Assembly (NCBI GenBank): GCA_965228415.1
Contig: OZ245814.1
Location: 6,200,001-6,264,000, forward strand
Direction of reading: 5' to 3'
DNA: 64,000 nt
From: Agaribacillus sp965228415
Lineage (GTDB): Bacteria; Bacteroidota; Bacteroidia; Cytophagales; Cyclobacteriaceae
Positions 54,602 to 62,206 of the stretch are shown piece after piece. A program made the position numbers and the translations under genes. Each line of letters starts with the position of its first letter. Positions within the stretch are counted from its first letter, which is position 1. The notes below the pieces were generated by a model. That model was given only the letters and a program-made list of their open reading frames with translations. It ran no database searches and was not told the origin of the DNA.

Positions 54602-54918
54602 AATTATGTCAGTTATGTTTATAAATCAATTATCTGTGGCTACCTAAATGATGCCAAAAGCAAAAAGGGGTGATTTTATTTGATTAGACACTAAAACTAG
54701 CTAAAACATTTTAATTTATGTTCATTTACGAACAAAATTTTGTATCAAATGCGAACAATTTTTGGCTCAAAAACAGCCTCCGGCAACTACTTTATGCCGC
54801 CGGACTTTGAAAATTCGAGAACTTTTAACCTTTCGTGTGTATTAAAAAAAAAATTAGATTAAATTCGTTGCTGGTTTGAGTACGTACCAGATTAATGAAT
54901 CCATAACAATACAATAGC
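54602..54918. promoter_or_regulatory. Divergent regulatory region between the NtrC-type regulator and pyruvate carboxylase
   Basis: It holds no gene. A perfect 12-base palindrome ACAAAATTTTGT is at 54732-54743, with a related imperfect CGAACAA copy 21 bases further on. An inverted pair TCCGGC/GCCGGA lies around 54778-54803. CTGGT/ACCAG flank the segment just upstream of the carboxylase start. I found no clear sigma-54 promoter (GG...GC 10 bases apart with TGGCAC and TTGC) in it. The sites could be operators for either gene; all are weak calls. Confidence 0.35.
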
Positions 54919-57900
54919 ATGCAGGTTCAATTAAAAAAAATTGAAAAAATATTGGTGGCAAACAGAGGAGAGATTGCCATCCGGGTGTTAAGAGCAGCCT
55001 CCGAATTAAGAATCAGAACGGTGGCTATGTACACCTATGAAGACAGGTATTCATTGCACCGTTACAAAGCGGATGAAGCCTATCAGATCGGTAACGAAAC
55101 TGAACCATTGAAGCCATACCTGGATATTGAGGAAATCATTGGTCTGGCCAAGCTGCACAACATAGATGCTATTCACCCGGGTTATGGGTTTTTATCGGAG
55201 AATGTACATTTTGTGCGTCGCTGTAAGGAGGAAGGAATTATTTTTGTCGGCCCGGAACCGGAAGTTATGGAAAAGCTGGGAGACAAGGTGGCGGCCAAAG
55301 AAATTGCCATACAGGCTAAAGTACCAATTATTCAGGACAGTGAGGAGGATCTCACCACTTTTGAGGTTGCTAAAAAAGAGGCGAATAAGATCGGATATCC
55401 CGTCATGATCAAGGCGGCCTCGGGAGGGGGTGGCCGCGGAATGCGTGTGGTTAAGAATGATGAGGAATTAAAAACGAATTTCGAGGAGGCAAAAAACGAA
55501 TCACTCAATGCCTTTGGCGATGATACTGTTTTTCTTGAAAAATATATCGATGATCCCAAGCACATAGAGGTGCAAATAATGGGAGATAATTATGGCACCA
55601 TTGTACACCTTTACGAAAGAGATTGCTCGGTACAAAGAAGGTTTCAAAAAGTGGTGGAGGTAGCACCCTGCGTTATACTTAGCCAGGAAACCAAACAAAA
55701 AATACACAATTACGCACTGGATATTTGCCGGCATGTAAATTATAATAATGTGGGTACGGTGGAATTTCTGGTCGACCGGGAAGAGAATATCTTTTTTATC
55801 GAGGTAAATCCAAGAATCCAGGTAGAGCACACGATTACGGAAGAAGTTACCGGCATTGATATTGTCCGATCCCAGATACTCATTGCACAGGGGCGAAAGC
55901 TCGAAGATCCCAGAATATTTATAAACAGCCAGGATGATGTGAAATGTAACGGTTTTGCGATCCAGTGCCGGGTTACTACTGAAGATCCGGAAAATAATTT
56001 TAAACCCGATTACGGGACGATCCTTGCCTATCGAAATGCCGGGGGCTTTGGTATCAGACTCGACGAGGGAAGTTCTTACCCCGGGGTGCGTATCTCTCCG
56101 TTTTTTGACTCCATGCTGGTTAAGATCTCATCTTCGGGCCGCACGCTTAAGGGAGCGGCTCAAAGACTGCACAGGACATTGACGGAATTCAGGGTAAGAG
56201 GTGTAAAAACCAATATCGGCTTCCTGGAAAATGTATTAACCAATCCCACTTTTTACAGGGGAGAGGCAACGGTAAAGTTTATTGATGATCACCCCGAATT
56301 GTTTGAAATCCCTAAAAGGCTGGACCGGGGAACAAAAACCCTGAGGTTTTTGGCCAATGTCATTGTTAATGGAAATAATGATGTTAAAAATATAGATCAT
56401 AACAAAAAATTTATCCCGCCGGCCATTCCTTATTTTAACAAATATGAACCACATCCCAAAGGCTCGAAGGATAAATTAAGCGAGTTGGGAAGAGACAAAT
56501 TTATCGATTGGGTCAGGTCCAGCAAAAATATCTTTTATACAGACACTACGTTCCGGGATGCACATCAGTCTTTATTGGCTACCAGGGTCAGGACGTTAGA
56601 CATGCTCAATGTGGCAGAGGGCTTTGCCAAAAGTCATCCGCAAACTTTTTCCATGGAGGTGTGGGGAGGTGCCACTTTCGATGTTTCCATGAGATTTTTA
56701 AGTGAAGACCCATGGAAGCGCCTGAAGCTTATTCGCGAAGCTATTCCCAACATCCTTTTACAAATGTTGCTGAGAGGATCCAATGCCGTTGGTTACAAAG
56801 CCTACCCCGATAACCTTATTGAGAAATTTATAGAAAAATCGTGGGAGCAAGGCATTGATATTTTCCGGGTATTCGATTCGCTGAACTGGCTGGAGGCAAT
56901 GAAGGTAAGTATTAAGACTATCAGAGAAAGGACAGAAGCCATAGCGGAGGCAGCGATTTGTTATACCGGAGATTTGCTTTCACCGGACAACAAAAAATAC
57001 ACCCTGGATTACTATCTGGATATGGCCCGTCAGCTGGAGGATATGGGAGCCCATATGATTGCTATCAAAGATATGGCGGGATTGTTAAAACCCTATGCAG
57101 CCGAAATGTTGGTGAAGGAACTGAAAAAGGTCGTAGATCTGCCGGTTCATTTACATACGCACGATACCTCTTCCATTCAATCCGCCACCTACATCAAAGC
57201 CATTGAGGCTGGTGTTGACATCGTAGATGTGGCCCTTGGGGCGGTTTCAGGGCTGACCTCTCAACCCAACTTTAATGCCATTGTTTCTTATATGCAAAAT
57301 CATGAAAGGGATCAGGCCTACGATATCAAATCGCTTAATGCTTTTTCCAATTACTGGGAAGGTGTGCGTGAATATTATTATCCTTTCGAATCGGGGTTAA
57401 AAGCCGGTACCGCCGAGGTTTATGAGCATGAAATCCCCGGAGGGCAATATTCAAACCTGAAGCCACAGGCTATTGCCTTGGGGTTGGGGCATAAATTTGA
57501 TGAGATCAAAAGCAATTATGCCGTGGTAAATCAGTTGTTTGGAGATATTGTTAAGGTGACGCCATCCTCAAAGGTAGTCGGGGATATGGCATTATTTATG
57601 ACTTCCAATAATTTGACCGCCAATGATGTCATGAAGGGAGATAATTCTTTGGCATTTCCTGAGTCAGTAGTGAATTTTTTCAAAGGAGATCTTGGACAGC
57701 CTCACGGCGGATTTCCCGGTGAAATCAAAAAAATCATATTGAAAGGGGAAAGCGGTTATACTGACAGGCCCAATGCCCACCTGGAGCCCGTTAATTTCCA
57801 CCTGGAATTTGAGGCTTTTCAGGAAAAATTTGACTCGTCATTAACGATCCTGGACTTCCTTTCTTATTCGTTATATCCTAAAGTATTTGAAGATTACTAT

Positions 57901-58371
57901 CATAGAAAACAGATCTATGGTGAGGTTACCAATATTCCGACACCCGCTTTCTTTTACGGCTTAAAAAACAACGAAGAAATTTTGGTGCAGATTGCCAAGG
58001 GAAAATCCATCATTATTAAAATGTTGTATGTTTCGGATCCTGACGAAAAGGGAATCCGCACCGTATCATTTGAATTGAATGGCCAAACCAGGCGGATAGA
58101 TGTAAAAGATGCCAGCTTTAAAGCCACCAAACCATCGCATAGAAAGGCGGAAAGTGAGCATGAAATCGGTGCGCCACTGCAGGGCAGGATTGCCAAAATG
58201 TTGGTTGAGAAAGGCGATGAGGTAGTAGAAGATACACCCTTATTTGTCATTGAGGCCATGAAGATGGAAACAACAGTTGCGGCCCCTTTTCCGGGCAGCG
58301 TCAAATCCATATTGATAAATGCCGGAGAAATGGTAGAGCAGGATGATCTGGTAATTGAAATGGAAAATTGA
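54919..58371 (+). CDS. pyc: Pyruvate carboxylase
   Basis: Biotin enzyme making oxaloacetate from pyruvate, bicarbonate and ATP (anaplerosis and gluconeogenesis), cytoplasmic. Single-chain form of 1150 residues: biotin carboxylase 1-465 (VANRGEIAIRVLRAA, ATP-grasp GGGGRGMR), carboxyltransferase about 535-810 (DTTFRDAHQSLLATRVRT, metal-binding HLHTHDT), the connecting allosteric-type region, and a C-terminal biotinyl domain with the biotin Lys at about 1115 (EAMKMET). Length and order match the full family. It stands alone on the plus strand, opposite an NtrC-type regulator that could control it, although no sigma-54 site was found. Confidence 0.97.
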   Translation: MQVQLKKIEKILVANRGEIAIRVLRAASELRIRTVAMYTYEDRYSLHRYKADEAYQIGNETEPLKPYLDIEEIIGLAKLHNIDAIHPGYGFLSENVHFVRRCKEEGIIFVGPEPEVMEKLGDKVAAKEIAIQAKVPIIQDSEEDLTTFEVAKKEANKIGYPVMIKAASGGGGRGMRVVKNDEELKTNFEEAKNESLNAFGDDTVFLEKYIDDPKHIEVQIMGDNYGTIVHLYERDCSVQRRFQKVVEVAPCVILSQETKQKIHNYALDICRHVNYNNVGTVEFLVDREENIFFIEVNPRIQVEHTITEEVTGIDIVRSQILIAQGRKLEDPRIFINSQDDVKCNGFAIQCRVTTEDPENNFKPDYGTILAYRNAGGFGIRLDEGSSYPGVRISPFFDSMLVKISSSGRTLKGAAQRLHRTLTEFRVRGVKTNIGFLENVLTNPTFYRGEATVKFIDDHPELFEIPKRLDRGTKTLRFLANVIVNGNNDVKNIDHNKKFIPPAIPYFNKYEPHPKGSKDKLSELGRDKFIDWVRSSKNIFYTDTTFRDAHQSLLATRVRTLDMLNVAEGFAKSHPQTFSMEVWGGATFDVSMRFLSEDPWKRLKLIREAIPNILLQMLLRGSNAVGYKAYPDNLIEKFIEKSWEQGIDIFRVFDSLNWLEAMKVSIKTIRERTEAIAEAAICYTGDLLSPDNKKYTLDYYLDMARQLEDMGAHMIAIKDMAGLLKPYAAEMLVKELKKVVDLPVHLHTHDTSSIQSATYIKAIEAGVDIVDVALGAVSGLTSQPNFNAIVSYMQNHERDQAYDIKSLNAFSNYWEGVREYYYPFESGLKAGTAEVYEHEIPGGQYSNLKPQAIALGLGHKFDEIKSNYAVVNQLFGDIVKVTPSSKVVGDMALFMTSNNLTANDVMKGDNSLAFPESVVNFFKGDLGQPHGGFPGEIKKIILKGESGYTDRPNAHLEPVNFHLEFEAFQEKFDSSLTILDFLSYSLYPKVFEDYYHRKQIYGEVTNIPTPAFFYGLKNNEEILVQIAKGKSIIIKMLYVSDPDEKGIRTVSFELNGQTRRIDVKDASFKATKPSHRKAESEHEIGAPLQGRIAKMLVEKGDEVVEDTPLFVIEAMKMETTVAAPFPGSVKSILINAGEMVEQDDLVIEMEN

Positions 58372-58381
58372 GAAGATAAAC

Positions 58382-59146
58382 TTAAAACTGGTGGTTTATT
58401 TCTTCGTCGGGCCGTAAAGTGTAATAAGAGAGATTAACGTTGATGACATCTTTATAGGGGATGACAAAAAAATCGCCAGGGACGTTGTAATAATGCGCGT
58501 CCTCGCTTACCTCTTCATCTTTGATATTTCTTCTTCTTACATAAGAGAGAATCAGGTAATCTAAACCGCTGCCTTCGCCTGTCAATTGATAATCCTGTAA
58601 GACTCCTGAATACAAGACGGTTTCACTACCTACGTTCACTACCGCATCGACATAGGTAACGTCAATTTTCTTTTCTTCACCGGAAATATTGGGAAAATCC
58701 AGCGCTTCACCCTGTAATATATAATGCCAATGATTTTTGAATCTTAGCAATTTATACTTTCGGTCTAACTTTAACTTTCTGATGGTACCCTTTAATGAAA
58801 AACCCAAAAACGCCAGCCATACCCACAGGGAGACATTATAGATCATAATGTTGAAGACCTGATCTTTTAACCCTTTAAATACATTGATAAACTGAACATT
58901 GCCTGGTCCTTCAATCAATATGGCCAGGACTTCAAAATTAACATCGTACCCAATGACCCGGGACATAAAAATGTAATGGGTTAACTGGAATACAGTTCCG
59001 GGAATGATAGACGATAAAAAAACTGCAAAAGGGGTGGATTTAAAATATTCTTTGGAGAACTCGGCAGTGTAATAAAACCTTCTGAATATTAATCCGGGGA
59101 CTATAAACAGTAAAAAAAGTGTAATTGCCCCTATAGCCAGATTCAT
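58382..59146 (-). CDS. DUF6338-like membrane protein
   Basis: A 254-residue protein with N-terminal membrane helices at about 3-22 and 40-60 and another at about 98-118, then a soluble C-terminal half (about 130-254) rich in beta-strand patterns (VTYVDAVVNVGSETVLYSGVLQDYQ). This helix layout with a PGLIFRRFY motif after helix 1 resembles the DUF6338 family in my memory. Function unknown. It converges with pyruvate carboxylase, ten bases apart, and is followed upstream by a 66-residue gene in the same direction. Confidence 0.65.
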   Translation of the reverse strand: MNLAIGAITLFLLFIVPGLIFRRFYYTAEFSKEYFKSTPFAVFLSSIIPGTVFQLTHYIFMSRVIGYDVNFEVLAILIEGPGNVQFINVFKGLKDQVFNIMIYNVSLWVWLAFLGFSLKGTIRKLKLDRKYKLLRFKNHWHYILQGEALDFPNISGEEKKIDVTYVDAVVNVGSETVLYSGVLQDYQLTGEGSGLDYLILSYVRRRNIKDEEVSEDAHYYNVPGDFFVIPYKDVINVNLSYYTLRPDEEINHQF

Positions 59147-59171
59147 AAATTTAAATAACTATGGATCGGGG

Positions 59172-59372
59172 CTAAGAAGCTTTTTTGATGGATTGTTCCC
59201 GTACCGACCGTAAAGTATACTTCTTTCCATGGTATTGAAACGCAGCGCTTTCATCTCCTTCCCGAAGTTTGTAAATGGCTTCCAGCAATTTGTTTTTTTC
59301 CTTGTGGTCACCAAGAATCTCATTTACTTTTTCGCTCAGCAGCGGACGTACAGTTCTGAAAAAATTAAACAT
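59172..59372 (-). CDS. Small conserved-looking protein of unknown function
   Basis: A 66-residue soluble protein with a charged helix (ILGDHKEKNKLLEAIYKLREG) and a short basic C-terminus. I do not recognise a family. It lies 25 bases upstream of the DUF6338-like gene, so the two may be co-transcribed. It is supported by an ATG, its position behind a clear spacer and coding-like composition only. Confidence 0.55.
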   Translation of the reverse strand: MFNFFRTVRPLLSEKVNEILGDHKEKNKLLEAIYKLREGDESAAFQYHGKKYTLRSVREQSIKKAS

Positions 59373-59564
59373 AATATCAATACTTTGTATTTAATAATAC
59401 GAAAATTTACAACTAATGGCTATAATTTCGAACTATTTAATGTTTATCAAAGTTGCTAAAAAAAATTGGGGATTTCAAATGTCCAGACTTACCGACTGTT
59501 AATAATTAATTGAATAATGACTAATAATTCGATATATTCAGAAGCATTTTAACTCCAGAGAATC

Positions 59565-59777
59565 ATGGAATCTGTTTTAAATTACGTTTTTGCCATTATA
59601 GGCATTTATCTCTTATTGGGTTTTGTATTTTACCTGGTGTTCATTTTTAAGCTGGCTACCCGGTTAGATGAAAATATGCAGGGATCCGGTGTTGGCTTTA
59701 AACTATTAATACTTCCTGGTACACTGGTATTATGGCCGGTATTATTCTCAAAGTGGAAAAAACGTCTTAAAAATTAA
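59565..59777 (+). CDS. Small two-helix membrane protein, first gene of a redox-like operon
   Basis: A 70-residue protein with membrane helices at about 5-28 and 44-62 and a basic end (FSKWKKRLKN). The block GVGFKLLILPGTLVLWPVLF is a pattern I associate with a small membrane protein that recurs beside Rieske/ferric-reductase-like genes in several phyla, but I cannot verify this here. It lies 25 bases ahead of the next gene, so the four genes 59565-62181 look like one operon. Confidence 0.7.
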   Translation: MESVLNYVFAIIGIYLLLGFVFYLVFIFKLATRLDENMQGSGVGFKLLILPGTLVLWPVLFSKWKKRLKN

Positions 59778-59802
59778 TTTGATAAATGAGATTTTTTAAC
59801 TT

Positions 59803-60237
59803 ATGATCAGGCCCTTAAGAAAAAGACACCGGATAATGTGGCTGGTGCTGCTGGTTGTGGTTTCCGTATTGTTTGTAAAATCTTACCCGTCTTCTCAAAC
59901 CTACCGGGGAAAAGAAGCCAAAGCCCCGGCTCCGGATTCACCGGCTTTAATTGAAACCGCGTCTGTCGAGAAACCTTATTTTGAGGCTAGTCTCGGGACC
60001 CTGCCGTCGGGTGAGCAGGTATTACAAATGAATTTAAAAACCGCATTTGATTCACCGGCCCCGGGGGTATACCTGGTCGGCGGAAACAGGGAGGATGTTA
60101 AAGCTTATCAATTTCTGGGGGATGTCAATACAACAGGAAACCATCAATTCAAGTTTGAAATGCCCAATGGATCGTATCAATTGATAGTCTACGACCCCAT
60201 CAAGAAGATACAACTGGAAACCATCAATTTTCAATAA
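59803..60237 (+). CDS. Membrane-anchored small periplasmic protein, unknown function
   Basis: A 144-residue protein with a basic N-terminus (MIRPLRKRHRIMW), one helix at about 12-27, then a soluble periplasmic part. The part begins with a Pro/Ala-rich linker and forms a beta-rich, Ig-like fold about 55-144 (VYLVGGNREDV, FKFEMPNGSYQLIVYDP). No Cys or metal motif. It ends one base before the ferric-reductase/Rieske gene. Role unknown; the tight spacing argues for a subunit or accessory of that enzyme. Confidence 0.7.
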   Translation: MIRPLRKRHRIMWLVLLVVVSVLFVKSYPSSQTYRGKEAKAPAPDSPALIETASVEKPYFEASLGTLPSGEQVLQMNLKTAFDSPAPGVYLVGGNREDVKAYQFLGDVNTTGNHQFKFEMPNGSYQLIVYDPIKKIQLETINFQ

Positions 60238-60238
60238 T

Positions 60239-61291
60239 ATGGGACATCAGTATAGTGCTGTACTTTGGAATCGACAGAAAAAAATCTACGACCTGATTTT
60301 GTTGGCCGGCGTCATTATATACTTGCTGGTATTCATTGTGGCGAGCCAGTTGCTAAGGCCTGAAATTACGGAAGAAACTTTGATCATAAGGGCTACAGGA
60401 TCCCTGGCTTTATTAATGTTACACATTATCCTGGCGATCGGTCCGCTTAGCCGGTTGAACAATCGGTTTTTGCCATTGCTTTACAATCGGCGACATCTCG
60501 GGGTTAGCATGTTTGTTATAGCAGCAGTTCACGGTGTATTTAGTATTTTGCAATTCCATTCATTGGGTAATGTAAGTCCATTGGTTTCTGTTTTTTCCTC
60601 TAACCTCCAGTATAACAGTTTGCAGGAATTTCCATTTCAAACACTTGGATTTTTTGCCCTGATCATATTTTTTATGATGGCAGCTACCAGTCACGACTTT
60701 TGGCTGGCCAATTTGGGACCGAAGTTTTGGAAAACGATGCATATGTTGGTTTATGTAGCATATGGGTTAATAATTATGCATGTAATGCTGGGCATTGTAC
60801 AATCTGAACCCTCGGTGTTACTGGTTACCCTGCTAGGGGCAGGATTTCTTTTGATTGCCGGTTTACACCTTTTGGCTGGTTTTAGAGAATCAAAGTCAGA
60901 CCGGGAAAAAAGTCCTAACCAGCGGGGATATATTTTGATAGGACAGGTAAGCGAAATTCCGGAAAATGCCGCAGTTACCGTCGTCGCCAACGGAGAAAAA
61001 GTAGCTATATTTAAATATGATGGCAAGGTATCGGCCGTCTCCAATGTGTGTAAGCACCAGAATGGCCCTTTGGGAGAAGGCAGAATTATAGATGGATGCA
61101 TTACGTGTCCCTGGCATGGATATCAATATTTACCACATAATGGTTGTTCTCCTCCTCCTTTTACAGAAAAAGTAGCTACTTACGACATATTGTTAGAGGG
61201 GGAAAAGGTTTATTTGAATCCTAAACCCCACGCGGAAGGAACAGAGAGAAAACCGGCTATTATAAAATCAACATTGAACCAGGATATATGA
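60239..61291 (+). CDS. Ferric-reductase-like membrane domain fused to a Rieske [2Fe-2S] domain
   Basis: Electron-transfer membrane protein of 350 residues. Six helices at about 18-38, 54-72, 88-108, 134-150, 166-188 and 196-214; candidate haem-ligand histidines are His62, His98, His168 and His181. A C-terminal Rieske domain from about 230 has the cluster motif Cys271-x-His273 and Cys290-Pro-Trp-His293. The topology places the Rieske domain on the same side as the C-terminus. A flavin/NAD domain of ferric reductases is absent. This suggests transfer between a haem membrane core and an iron-sulfur centre. It overlaps the next gene by ATGA. Confidence 0.88.
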   Translation: MGHQYSAVLWNRQKKIYDLILLAGVIIYLLVFIVASQLLRPEITEETLIIRATGSLALLMLHIILAIGPLSRLNNRFLPLLYNRRHLGVSMFVIAAVHGVFSILQFHSLGNVSPLVSVFSSNLQYNSLQEFPFQTLGFFALIIFFMMAATSHDFWLANLGPKFWKTMHMLVYVAYGLIIMHVMLGIVQSEPSVLLVTLLGAGFLLIAGLHLLAGFRESKSDREKSPNQRGYILIGQVSEIPENAAVTVVANGEKVAIFKYDGKVSAVSNVCKHQNGPLGEGRIIDGCITCPWHGYQYLPHNGCSPPPFTEKVATYDILLEGEKVYLNPKPHAEGTERKPAIIKSTLNQDI

Positions 61292-62181
61292 AAGAGGATG
61301 ACTTTTATGTAGGTTACTTACCAAAGGCTCCAAAGTCAATGAGCAAATGGTTGAAGGCCGTCATTGCCGGCTTATTGCTGCTGCCTGGAATTGTAGCCTT
61401 TATGATAGCCGGCAATCAGCATCATTTTGCCGCTACCAATTTTGAATACGGGCAATTAACGGAATTGACTGGGGTGGTTTCGCTTGAGCCGGTACCCAGG
61501 TTAATCCTGGAGGCGGGCCGCGACCAGCGTGGGGCCATCATTACCAAATCGGTATTATTGGTTAATTTTGGTAAAAGCGGGGTCGAGACAATTTTTCGAA
61601 ACCTGGAAAAAGAACTAGGCAGACCGTTAACAGATTTTGAGTTTAACCTGAGGGGTACCTTGATTTACGGAGAAGGCAAAACGGTATTTGAGTTAACCGA
61701 TCAGGCAGCTTCGGTGCTGAGTCACCAGGTACTGGACAAGGCTTATGTACCGGCAAAGGCCATAGCTTTGGGAGAACAATCCATCAAAGGAGAAATTATA
61801 GACCCTAAGTGTTATTTCGGCGTCATGAAACCCGGGTTTGGCAAAGTGCATCGATCCTGCGCTATCCGGTGTATCGCCGGAGGGATTAGTCCGGTCATGG
61901 TAACAGAAAATGAAGATGGTGAAAAACAATTTATTTTGTTGCTTGCTGCTCAAGGCAAGACGAAGTGGCCGTTAATTTCAAGATTGGCCGGTAAACCCAT
62001 AACGATTAAGGGTGAACTGAAGCAGGTGGATGACTGGATGGTGATGAGCTATGAGGAGCAACTATTGTATGATGCGGCCTCCTTTCCCACAATCCCGAAT
62101 GCGTCAGACAAACCGGCCAAAGAGCCCAAATTCCTGGCCGGCCCCAATGCGCTGGATGCCAACATCATTTTATGTAATTAA
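61288..62181 (+). CDS. Membrane-anchored protein with a Cys/His cluster, unknown function
   Basis: A 297-residue protein with one N-terminal helix (about 23-42) and a large soluble part, predicted outside the cytoplasm. The most striking feature is the segment 168-203 with Cys175, His188, Cys191 and Cys195 in the pattern C-Y-F-G-V-M-K-P-G-x-G-x-x-H-x-x-C-A-x-x-C-I-A-G-G. A metal, cofactor or disulfide site is likely. Its ATG overlaps the ferric-reductase/Rieske stop (ATGA), so it is translationally coupled and probably an interaction partner. I know the pattern as a conserved unnamed motif and cannot give a function. Confidence 0.75.
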   Translation: MKEDDFYVGYLPKAPKSMSKWLKAVIAGLLLLPGIVAFMIAGNQHHFAATNFEYGQLTELTGVVSLEPVPRLILEAGRDQRGAIITKSVLLVNFGKSGVETIFRNLEKELGRPLTDFEFNLRGTLIYGEGKTVFELTDQAASVLSHQVLDKAYVPAKAIALGEQSIKGEIIDPKCYFGVMKPGFGKVHRSCAIRCIAGGISPVMVTENEDGEKQFILLLAAQGKTKWPLISRLAGKPITIKGELKQVDDWMVMSYEEQLLYDAASFPTIPNASDKPAKEPKFLAGPNALDANIILCN

Positions 62182-62206
62182 AACCGGGAACCAAAAAGGC
62201 CGCAAT

